Shown here: positions 1 through 6,690 of the stretch, one piece after another
Numbering within the stretch: position 1 is the first letter of the stretch
Layout: each line of letters opens with the position of its first letter
Assembly: GCA_003483565.1 (NCBI GenBank)
Contig: DMYZ01000274.1
Location: 1-10,720, forward strand
Direction of reading: 5' to 3'
Length of the DNA: 10,720 bases
Source of the DNA: Prevotella sp.
GTDB taxonomy: Bacteria > Bacteroidota > Bacteroidia > Bacteroidales > Bacteroidaceae
The notes under the pieces: generated by a model
Told to the model about the DNA's origin: nothing
Databases searched by the model: none
The model's input: only the letters and a program-made list of their open reading frames with translations
Translations under genes and position numbers: made by a program

Positions 1-100
1 CAATTTTTGGGGGATAGTATAACTTGACTTTGATTTTTCTTGTATAGAGTTGCTTTGTGAATATTTTTTTAATAATGGAGTTGTTTTTCAGAATGCAATA

Positions 101-1066
101 ATGTTATTAAATATTCGTTATTTTGTTGTGTCAAAACGATATTTAATTATAGTAACTTTATTATTCCTATTGATCTCATCATTAAGAGCTCAATATGATC
201 CGGAATTCAGTCATTATTTTGATATGGAACCTTCTTTTAATCCCGGATCTGTAGGCAAAGAATCAAAGTTGAATATTGAGACTGCTTATGCTTTGGATTT
301 TGCTGGCTTTAAGGATAATCCAAGGACGATGTATGTAGGAGCAGATATGCCTTTTTATGCTTTAAAAAACTATCACGGCATTGGTGTTAATATCATTAAT
401 GATGAAATAGGTCTTTTTACGCATAAACGTTTTGCCATACAATATGCTTATAAACATAAATTATTCAAAGGCATTTTAAGTGTAGGTATTCAAGGAAATT
501 TGATTAGTGAAGGTTTTGATGGAAGTAAGGTCGATTTGGAAAATACGGGAGATCCTGCTTTTGCTACATCAAATGTAACGGGAAGTGGAATGGATGTAGC
601 TTTAGGAATTTATTATATTCATCGTTTCTGGTATATTGGTTTGTCAGGGCAGCATCTGACGTCACCAACCATTACTTTAGGTACTACCAATAGGTTAAAG
701 ATTGATGCAAACTATTATTTGACAGGAGGGTACAATATAAAATTAAGAAATCCGTTTGTTACAATACAACCATCTGTGCTTATACGTACTGATGGATCTG
801 ATTATCGTGCCGATATTACGGGACGTTTAGTTTATACTCATGAAAATAAAATTTTTTATGGAGGCGTAACTTATAGTCCAACTAATTCTGTGACTTTTTT
901 GCTAGGAGGAAATTTCCATGGCATAATGATTGGTTACAGCTATGAGATGTATACTTCAACCATTAATATTGGTAATGGAAGTCATGAACTTTATGTAGGA
1001 TACCAGACAGATATAAATTTGGTAAAAAAAGGGCGTAATGTACATAAAAGTGTAAGAATATTATAA
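101..1066 (+). CDS. porP: PorP/SprF-family type IX secretion outer-membrane protein
   Basis: This is the first gene of the T9SS operon, 321 residues from the ATG at 101. A signal peptide is visible: a basic start (SKR at 11-13), a hydrophobic core at about 14-27 and a likely cut after LRA (28-30). The mature protein opens with QYDPEFSHYF followed by FNPG, the usual PorP pattern of a Q-D/P-x-F-S-x-Y start and an early asparagine-proline. Alternating strands follow, and the C-terminal half carries family patterns such as IQPSVLIRTDG (222-232), GYSYEMYTS (278-286) and GSHELYVGYQ (293-302). PorP proteins are outer-membrane components that bind PorK and help anchor the ring complex. The reading frame is open back to a TTG at 50, but that start would put 17 polar and aromatic residues before the signal peptide. 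A GTG at 128 would give a shorter classical signal peptide. I prefer ATG 101; no good ribosome site separates the options. The family assignment is firm, the exact start is not. Confidence 0.9.
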   Translation: MLLNIRYFVVSKRYLIIVTLLFLLISSLRAQYDPEFSHYFDMEPSFNPGSVGKESKLNIETAYALDFAGFKDNPRTMYVGADMPFYALKNYHGIGVNIINDEIGLFTHKRFAIQYAYKHKLFKGILSVGIQGNLISEGFDGSKVDLENTGDPAFATSNVTGSGMDVALGIYYIHRFWYIGLSGQHLTSPTITLGTTNRLKIDANYYLTGGYNIKLRNPFVTIQPSVLIRTDGSDYRADITGRLVYTHENKIFYGGVTYSPTNSVTFLLGGNFHGIMIGYSYEMYTSTINIGNGSHELYVGYQTDINLVKKGRNVHKSVRIL

Positions 1067-1088
1067 TGAAGATAAATCATAAAGAGAA

Positions 1089-2540
1089 ATGAATAAAAAT
1101 ATATTGACTCTTTGTTCATCTATTTTGCTGCTGACTTTTACAGGATGCTTCAGTGCTCGTACAACTTCTATGTCTGGCAGGGGAGGTGAAGTCGTGGGCG
1201 TCAGTGGAAAAAGTTTTACAGAACCGACTCCTTATGGCATGGTGAAAATAGACCGTGGCCATCTTCGTATGGGGCTAGAGAAAGAAGATAGTCTCTGGGG
1301 CCGGAAAACTCCGGTAAAAGATATCTCCGTTGACGGTTTTTGGATGGATGAAACAGAAGTGACTAATTCTGAGTATAAACAGTTTATAAATTATGTAAAA
1401 GACTCTATTTTAAGGACACGACTGGCAGATCCTGCATATGGAGGGGATGAGACATATATGATTACTGAGGATAAGAATGGCGATCCTGTTACTCCACATA
1501 TTAATTGGAAAAAGATGCTACCCAGAAAACCGAATGAAGATGAGCAGCGTGCTATAGAAAGCCTTTATACTAAAAATCCAGTAACTGGAGAAAAACTTCT
1601 TGATTGGCGGCAGATGAACTATAAGTATGAAATATATGATTATACTAAGGCTGCTTTACGAAAAAATCGTATGCGTCCTGAGGAGCGAAACCTTGATTCT
1701 GATGCTCCTGCTGGTGATAATGAGGTCGTTATGATTTCTAAGGATACTGCTTATGTCGATGATAATGGAAATGTAGTTTCTCAGACAATTAATCGTCCTA
1801 GATCTGGACCATGGGATTTTCTGAACACTTATATTGTGAATATATATCCGGATACGACTTGTTGGGTCAATGACTTCAAAAATGCGGATAACGAAGTTTA
1901 TCTTAGGAACTATTTTAGTAATCCTGCTTATAATGATTATCCAGTAGTTGGTGTTACTTGGGAGCAGGCAAATGCTTTTTGTGCATGGCGTACAGATTAT
2001 CTTTTAAAGGGGCTTGGTGGCGAGGCGCGTTATATTCAGCGTTATCGTTTGCCAACTGAAGCTGAATGGGAATATGCTGCTCGTGGAAAGGACGGAACAG
2101 AGTTCCCTTGGGAGAATCAGGATGTCAAAAATGGCAATGGATGTTTTTATGCTAATTTCAAGCCGGATCGTGGTAATTATACAAAAGATGGCAATCTCAT
2201 AACCAGCAAAGTTGGTATTTATTCACCGAATACCAATGGACTCTATGATATGGCAGGCAATGTAGCCGAATGGACTAGTACCGTTTATACGGAGTCAGGG
2301 GTGGATGCAATGAGCGATCTGAATCCGCAATTAGAGTATAATGCAGCGAAAGAAGATCCTTATCGCCTGAAGAAAAAGAGTGTCAGAGGAGGATCCTGGA
2401 AAGATCCCGAATCATTTATTCGTTCAGCGTGGAGAAGTTGGGAATATCAGAATCAGCCTCGTTCTTATATTGGTTTCCGATGTGTAAGAAGTTTGGCTTC
2501 TACATCTAGTACAAAACAGAAAAATAAAAGGAGAAGATAA
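1089..2540 (+). CDS. porK: Type IX secretion ring lipoprotein PorK/GldK
   Basis: A 483-residue outer-membrane lipoprotein that, with PorN, builds the large periplasmic ring of the T9SS. The N-terminus has a hydrophobic stretch and a lipobox ending FTGC, so the lipidated cysteine would be C20. The rest has the formylglycine-generating-enzyme (FGE/SUMF1-type) fold. This is seen in DGFWMDETEVTNSEYKQF (82-99), YPVVGVTWEQANAFCAWR (284-301), YRLPTEAEWEYAARG (319-333), GLYDMAGNVAEW (384-395), SVRGGSW (431-437) and YIGFRCVRS (460-468). A roughly 180-residue insertion (about 103-283) separates the first motif from the others, as is usual in GldK/PorK. The two catalytic cysteines of true FGE, normally in the segment after GGS, are missing (GGSWKDPESFIRSAW), so the fold is structural rather than enzymatic. 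It starts 22 bases after porP and its stop codon shares one base with the porL start. Confidence 0.96.
   Translation: MNKNILTLCSSILLLTFTGCFSARTTSMSGRGGEVVGVSGKSFTEPTPYGMVKIDRGHLRMGLEKEDSLWGRKTPVKDISVDGFWMDETEVTNSEYKQFINYVKDSILRTRLADPAYGGDETYMITEDKNGDPVTPHINWKKMLPRKPNEDEQRAIESLYTKNPVTGEKLLDWRQMNYKYEIYDYTKAALRKNRMRPEERNLDSDAPAGDNEVVMISKDTAYVDDNGNVVSQTINRPRSGPWDFLNTYIVNIYPDTTCWVNDFKNADNEVYLRNYFSNPAYNDYPVVGVTWEQANAFCAWRTDYLLKGLGGEARYIQRYRLPTEAEWEYAARGKDGTEFPWENQDVKNGNGCFYANFKPDRGNYTKDGNLITSKVGIYSPNTNGLYDMAGNVAEWTSTVYTESGVDAMSDLNPQLEYNAAKEDPYRLKKKSVRGGSWKDPESFIRSAWRSWEYQNQPRSYIGFRCVRSLASTSSTKQKNKRRR
2527..2533 (+). promoter_or_regulatory. Shine-Dalgarno site for porL inside the end of porK
   Basis: AAAGGAG lies 6 bases before the porL ATG at 2540, within the last codons of porK. 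It is the clearest ribosome-binding sequence in the window; the other starts show only A-rich leaders. Together with the TAATG stop/start overlap it supports translational coupling of porL to porK. Confidence 0.6.
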
Positions 2541-3331
2541 TGTCAGAGTATAGTAAGTTTAACATTGTATATCGTTTGCAGAAGTGGATGGATAGTGTTC
2601 CCGGACAAACTTTTTTGAACTATGCCTATAGTTGGGGTGCTTCTATTGTAATTTTGGGTACACTATTTAAATTGACTCATCTGCCAGGTGCTAACGTAAT
2701 GTTGTTTCTGGGAATGGGGACGGAGGTGCTCGTGTTCTTTATTTCTGCTTTTGATCGTCCTTTTGACAAAACTCAGGATGGAATGAACATTCCGACTCAT
2801 GTTACTGAGGAATATCTAGAAGAAGAGGAAAAGGAAGATGAGAATGGCTTAAAGGTTGCGGCTCAATCTCATATATCTGATAATGCTAATCAAGTTATAG
2901 ACAGAGCTCGACCTAAACAGCCTGTGTCAGTATCTGATAATTTTATATCTAGTCAGCCTGTTGCCATCGAAGTTCCTCCTTCGATTAGTCCTGATATTGT
3001 TGATGCGCAGAATAATTATATTGATGAATTGAAGAAATTAGTTGATACATTAGGTAAAGTTAATGATCAAAGTGTTCGTCTTACACGTGACAGCGAAGAG
3101 ATGGAAAACCTTAATCGTACTTTGACGGGTATCAGTAAAGTCTATGAGATGCAGTTAAAGGGAGCTAGTCAGCAGATAGGTACGATTGATCAAATTAATG
3201 AACAAAGCCATAAATTGGCGGAACAGATAGAGCAATTGAATAATATTTATGCTCGTATGATTGAGGCTATGACCGTAAATATGCAAGCAGGCCGATCTGC
3301 TAAGAATCCTCAGACTCCAATTCAAGAGTAA
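2540..3331 (+). CDS. porL: Type IX secretion motor protein PorL/GldL
   Basis: A 263-residue inner-membrane protein, the stator-like part of the proton-driven T9SS motor; five copies are known to surround two PorM helices. Two adjoining membrane helices are visible at about 25-45 and 51-71. By alignment from memory with Flavobacterium johnsoniae GldL, its Y13, K27, H30 and E49 correspond here to Y30, K44, H47 and E62; the glutamate sits mid-helix in GTEVLVFF. The helices are followed by a strongly acidic patch (EEYLEEEEKEDE, 90-101) and a polar proline-containing linker (about 102-150). A helical, coiled-coil-like cytoplasmic region runs from about 152 to 245. At 263 residues it seems shorter than the roughly 300-residue PorL of Porphyromonas, chiefly in the linker. 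The start is well supported by the Shine-Dalgarno site and by the overlap with the porK stop. The identification is firm. Confidence 0.96.
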   Translation: MSEYSKFNIVYRLQKWMDSVPGQTFLNYAYSWGASIVILGTLFKLTHLPGANVMLFLGMGTEVLVFFISAFDRPFDKTQDGMNIPTHVTEEYLEEEEKEDENGLKVAAQSHISDNANQVIDRARPKQPVSVSDNFISSQPVAIEVPPSISPDIVDAQNNYIDELKKLVDTLGKVNDQSVRLTRDSEEMENLNRTLTGISKVYEMQLKGASQQIGTIDQINEQSHKLAEQIEQLNNIYARMIEAMTVNMQAGRSAKNPQTPIQE

Positions 3332-3362
3332 GTTTGATTGATTTAAAGAATTTCAAAGAAAT

Positions 3363-4919
3363 ATGGCAATAAGGAAAAAGAGGGTCTCACCACGTCAGAA
3401 GATGATAAACTTAATGTATGTCGTCTTGATGGCAATGTTGGCTCTTAATGTGTCTACAGAGGTTCTTAATGGATTTTCTATTGTGGAGGAAAGTCTGAAC
3501 CGGACGACGGCTAATTCTACATCGGAGAATAATTCTATTTATAAAGATTTCTCTGGTCAGATGTTAAAGAATCCGGAGAAGGTACGTGACTGGTTCGAGA
3601 AAGCTACTGCTGTAAAGGATATGAGTGATTCTCTTTATGATTTTGCCCAGCAATTAAAAGTAGCTATTGTCAAAGAGGCTGATGGAAAGAATGGAAATGT
3701 TTATGATATCCATGCTAAAGATGATCTGGAAGCTGCTGGAATAGTAATGCTGGCTCCAGGAACAGGTAAGGGCAAGAAGCTTTATCGTGCGATCAATTCC
3801 TATCGTGATAGAATTTTAACTATGATTACAGACCCTCATCAGAAAGCAATAATAGGTAGTAACCTTTCTACAGCATTACCTAAGAAAGCTCATTCTATGG
3901 GTAAGAATTGGCAGGAATATATGTTTGAAGATATGCCTGTAGCAGCTGCTGTGACTCTACTTTCAAAATTGCAGAGCGATGTACGTTATGCTGAGGGTGA
4001 AGTTCTCCATACATTGGTTGCCAATATCGGGCTGAAAGATATTCATGTCAATAAGTTAAGTGCTTTTGTCATTCCAGAAAAGACCACACTTTATCCAGGT
4101 GAACGCTTTAATGCCAACATTGTGATGGCAGCTATTGACACGACTCAGCAACCGCTTATTTATGTTAACGGTGCACGTGCCGGTTCTTCCAGTGGTAAAT
4201 ATTCATTTACAGCTGGAGGAGTAGGAGAGCATCAGATCAGTGGATATATTCTTATGCGGAATACACGTGGTGATTATATAAGAAGGAATTTCCTTCAGAA
4301 GTATAATGTCATTCAAGTACCTAATTCTGCTACTGTTGCAGCTGATATGATGAATGTTCTTTATGCCGGCTATGCCAATCCTATGAGTGTAAGTATGCCT
4401 GGTATACCTCAAAATGCTGTTATCTTGAGTGCTTCTGGTGCCGGTGTTCGTTCGAAAGGCAACGGTCATTATATTGTAACTCCAACTACAGTGGGGCGTG
4501 ACGTAACCGTTCATGTATCAGGACATGATGGCAAGGAAATGCGTAGTGCAGGGACTTTCGTCTTTCATGTAAGAAAGTTGCCAGACCCTACGGCATATAT
4601 TGGTTTGGGAACTGACCGATTCCGAGGAGGAGGTTTATCAAAGGGATCTTTAATGAATGCTGCAGGAATTCGTGCTGCCATTGATGATGGTCTTTTGGAT
4701 ATTTCATTTAGGGTTATCAGCTTTGAAACAATATTTTTCGATAATATGGGTAATGCTATTCCTATGGCATCATCAGGATCCAATTTCTCAGACCGTCAGC
4801 GTGATACATTCCGGAAACTATCGAGGAACAAGCGTTTCTATATATCCCATATTACCGCAGTTGGTCCTGATGGTATTACCCGGAAGTTGCCGTCAGCAAT
4901 GGAAGTAATTGTAAAATAA
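3363..4919 (+). CDS. porM: Type IX secretion motor shaft protein PorM/GldM
   Basis: A 518-residue inner-membrane protein with one N-terminal membrane helix (about 14-33) and a long periplasmic region. The start has the family signature SPRQKMINLMYVVLMAMLAL (9-28). R11 matches R9 of F. johnsoniae GldM, which faces the GldL glutamate, and E33 follows the helix as in the family. The periplasmic part fits the four GldM domains. First comes a mostly helical D1 at about 40-224, then beta-sandwich D2 at about 225-320 (starting HVNKLSAFVIPEKTTLYPGE) and D3 at about 321-404. D4, about 405-518, meets the PorK-PorN ring. Dimeric PorM is known to rotate within the PorL pentamer and carry torque across the periplasm. 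The gene lies 31 bases after porL and 18 before porN. No Shine-Dalgarno site is evident; the start is fixed by conserved N-terminal residues. Intact and of normal length. Confidence 0.97.
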   Translation: MAIRKKRVSPRQKMINLMYVVLMAMLALNVSTEVLNGFSIVEESLNRTTANSTSENNSIYKDFSGQMLKNPEKVRDWFEKATAVKDMSDSLYDFAQQLKVAIVKEADGKNGNVYDIHAKDDLEAAGIVMLAPGTGKGKKLYRAINSYRDRILTMITDPHQKAIIGSNLSTALPKKAHSMGKNWQEYMFEDMPVAAAVTLLSKLQSDVRYAEGEVLHTLVANIGLKDIHVNKLSAFVIPEKTTLYPGERFNANIVMAAIDTTQQPLIYVNGARAGSSSGKYSFTAGGVGEHQISGYILMRNTRGDYIRRNFLQKYNVIQVPNSATVAADMMNVLYAGYANPMSVSMPGIPQNAVILSASGAGVRSKGNGHYIVTPTTVGRDVTVHVSGHDGKEMRSAGTFVFHVRKLPDPTAYIGLGTDRFRGGGLSKGSLMNAAGIRAAIDDGLLDISFRVISFETIFFDNMGNAIPMASSGSNFSDRQRDTFRKLSRNKRFYISHITAVGPDGITRKLPSAMEVIVK

Positions 4920-4937
4920 TAAAAGTAAAGAGATAAA

Positions 4938-5969
4938 ATGAAGAAGTTCTTATTCATATTTATGGTGATTTGCTTTGCTACACCAGTGGTTGCACAGCCA
5001 CCTGCACGTCGACAAGCTTCTCAACAAAAGAATAATCAGTCGAATACGAATAATATCACGACACGTGCTCGTATTGATTTTCCTACAGCAGCACCAATGG
5101 ACGAGAATGTAGTCTGGCGTCGTGATATTTATCGTGAAATTGATTTAAATGATGATGCTAATGCCTGTCTTTATTATCCGACAGAACCTGTAGGCAATCA
5201 AATGAATTTGTTTACCTATATTTTTAAACTTTTTATGACAGGTAATATTAGTGTATATGAATATCGTTTGGATGGCAATGAAGTCTTCAATAGTACTTCT
5301 AAAGTAAAACCATTGGCATTCCTTGATAATTATCACATTTTTTATGAACATACTGACCGTGGTGTACATCTTGATGACAGTGATATTCCTTCTAAAGAAG
5401 TAAAGTCATATTATATAAAAGAGTGTGCTTATTATGATCAAAACACAGCAACTTTCCATACAAAGGTAATTGCACTTTGTCCGATTATGGAACGTGATGA
5501 TGATTTTGGTGACGGGACAACCAAGTATCCTTTGTTCTGGGTTAAGTATGATGATCTTGCCCCATTTTTAACAAAGCAGCAAATCATGACAAGTAATCTT
5601 AACAATGCTGCTACAATGAGTCTTGATGATTATTTTACTCTAAATATGTATCGGGGTAAAATTTACAAGACAACTAATATGTTGGGAAAGACTTTGGCAC
5701 AGTATTGTAATACAGATTCTGCCTTGACAAAGGAACAGAAACGTATAGAAGGGGAACTTGAAACCTTTGAAAAGAATCTTTGGGGTGAGCATATAAAGAA
5801 AGATTCCCTTGACAGCATATCCAATAACAAGAATATACCTGTTAAAAAAGCTAAAAGGGTAAGAAATAGAAGATCATCCTCTACTACAGTAAAATATAAT
5901 CGTCACTCTGCTGGCAGTTCATCTTCTGCGACCCCGGCTCGTGTGACCGTTCGCCGTGAGCGTCATTAA
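4938..5969 (+). CDS. porN: Type IX secretion ring protein PorN/GldN
   Basis: A 343-residue periplasmic protein that partners PorK in the outer-membrane-associated T9SS ring and contacts the last PorM domain. A signal peptide is clear: MKK, a hydrophobic core at 4-15 and a cut after VVA (17-19). A Gln/Asn-rich stretch follows (24-40), then the GldN domain at about 43-285. That domain shows DENVVWRRDIYREIDL (55-70), NLFTYIFKLFMTGNISVYEY (90-109) and YPLFWVKYDDLAPFL (197-211). The patterns W-R-R-D-I-Y-R-x-I-D-L and N-x-x-L/F-x-P/Y-I-F-K-L are typical of GldN/PorN. The last 48 residues (296-343) are very basic and serine-rich, look disordered and contain only one acidic residue. The ATG lies 18 bases after the porM stop and is preceded by AAAGAGAT, at best a weak ribosome site. 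The identification is firm; the role of the tail is unknown. Confidence 0.95.
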   Translation: MKKFLFIFMVICFATPVVAQPPARRQASQQKNNQSNTNNITTRARIDFPTAAPMDENVVWRRDIYREIDLNDDANACLYYPTEPVGNQMNLFTYIFKLFMTGNISVYEYRLDGNEVFNSTSKVKPLAFLDNYHIFYEHTDRGVHLDDSDIPSKEVKSYYIKECAYYDQNTATFHTKVIALCPIMERDDDFGDGTTKYPLFWVKYDDLAPFLTKQQIMTSNLNNAATMSLDDYFTLNMYRGKIYKTTNMLGKTLAQYCNTDSALTKEQKRIEGELETFEKNLWGEHIKKDSLDSISNNKNIPVKKAKRVRNRRSSSTTVKYNRHSAGSSSSATPARVTVRRERH

Positions 5970-5989
5970 TTCTATTAAGATAACATAAT

Positions 5990-6004
5990 ATGAACAAGTT
6001 ATGA
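5990..6004 (+). other. Four-codon open frame overlapping the start of the barrel gene
   Basis: ATG AAC AAG TTA TGA lies in the porN-barrel gap, and its stop overlaps the next ATG in the form ATGA (6001-6004). It could let ribosomes terminate and restart at 6001, or it could be chance. No ribosome-binding site is visible in front of it. Confidence 0.25.
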
Positions 6005-6618
6005 AAAAACTATTATCTTTATTTGTTGTCATTATGGCCATAATGTTTGCTACTCAGGCAAAGGGCCAGGTAAAGTTTGGCTTGAGGGCAGGTGCTGATG
6101 TTACAAATATGAGTATCAGTAAAAATGTGTTTAATACATCCAATAGAGCAGGTTTCTTTTTTGGGCCTACGATTAAAATTTCTTTACCGGTAATTGGCTT
6201 AGGAGTTGATGCTTCAGCTTTGTATGATAATCGTACAACAGATGTTAAGGATGAAAACGAGGAAAGTCTGACTATCCGCCAGCAACAATTATTGATACCA
6301 GTCAATCTTCGATATATTGTAGGTCTTGGGAGTACAGCTAATGTTTTTCTTTTTATGGGTCCTCAATGGGGCATCAATGTAGGTGACCAGAACTTCGTAT
6401 GGGATAAAGGAAGCAGTTATTCCTTGAAAAAGTCCAATTTCAGTGTTAATATCGGTGCTGGAGTGACCTTGTTGACTCATTTGCAGTTGACAACTAATTA
6501 TAATGTTGCTTGTGGATCATCTGCGGATTTAACAGCAGCCGATGCTGTTGATAAGACCGTTAAAAATTTCAAGTCACATAATAATACATGGCAGATTGGT
6601 CTTGCTTATTTCTTTTAA
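6001..6618 (+). CDS. PorT-family outer-membrane beta-barrel protein, last gene of the T9SS operon
   Basis: A 205-residue exported protein. The N-terminus has MKK, a hydrophobic core (4-16) and a likely cut near ATQAKG (17-22). The mature part reads as short amphipathic strands with turns: VKFGLRAGADVTNM (24-37), GFFFGPTIKISLP (51-63), LGVDASALYDN (67-77), LLIPVNLRYIVG (97-108), ANVFLFMGPQWGINVG (113-128), FSVNIGAGVTLLTHLQLTTN (147-166) and a final WQIGLAYFF. The terminal phenylalanine and the count of about eight strands fit the small outer-membrane barrel family often called PorT-like (OMP_b-brl_2). P. gingivalis PorT, needed for T9SS function, belongs to the same broad family, but such barrels are numerous in Bacteroidota and I cannot say this is its ortholog. 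It lies 31 bases after porN with the terminator-like hairpin after it, so it is probably co-transcribed with the T9SS genes. A role in secretion is an inference from position only. Confidence 0.8.
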   Translation: MKKLLSLFVVIMAIMFATQAKGQVKFGLRAGADVTNMSISKNVFNTSNRAGFFFGPTIKISLPVIGLGVDASALYDNRTTDVKDENEESLTIRQQQLLIPVNLRYIVGLGSTANVFLFMGPQWGINVGDQNFVWDKGSSYSLKKSNFSVNIGAGVTLLTHLQLTTNYNVACGSSADLTAADAVDKTVKNFKSHNNTWQIGLAYFF

Positions 6619-6636
6619 GTATAGAATGACAAAAAT

Positions 6637-6680
6637 ATAAATGCAGGCAACTTTTAGGCTGTCTGCATTTATTTTATTAT
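6637..6680 (+). terminator. Hairpin terminator after the T9SS operon
   Basis: ATAAATGCAGGCA (6637-6649) pairs with TGTCTGCATTTAT (6660-6672) over 13 bp with one G-T pair, around a 10-base loop. A T-rich tail (TTTATTAT) follows. It lies 18 bases after the barrel stop codon. On the opposite strand the stem is followed by ATTTTTG, so it could work both ways, although no minus-strand gene reads into it. The stem is less G+C-rich than a classical terminator. Confidence 0.65.
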
Positions 6681-6685
6681 CTTTG
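6654..6685 (+). promoter_or_regulatory. Bacteroides-type promoter for priA
   Basis: TATCTTTG (6678-6685) is a perfect match to the -7 consensus TAnnTTTG. TTAG at 6654-6657 matches three of four bases of the -33 element TTTG at a 20-base spacing. Transcription would then begin at about 6689-6691, at or just before the priA ATG. The -33 part lies in the loop of the preceding terminator hairpin. Confidence 0.5.
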
Positions 6686-6690
6686 TTTTC

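Noticed and set aside
23..52. Possible promoter for the T9SS operon: CTTG (23-26) and TAGAGTTG (45-52)
   Set aside because: Both elements have a mismatch and the spacer is 18 bases, one short of the usual range. The true operon promoter could lie before the window edge.
3329..3336. TAAGTTTG, a perfect -7 consensus match at the porL stop codon, 26 bases before porM
   Set aside because: No -33-like TTTG lies 19-21 bases upstream and the gene sits inside a tight operon. The element is degenerate enough to occur by chance several times per window in A+T-rich DNA.
4203..4783. Minus-strand open frames inside porM (4203-4514 and 4565-4783)
   Set aside because: They lie wholly within a well-conserved gene on the other strand, have no recognisable domain and look like shadows of its codon pattern.
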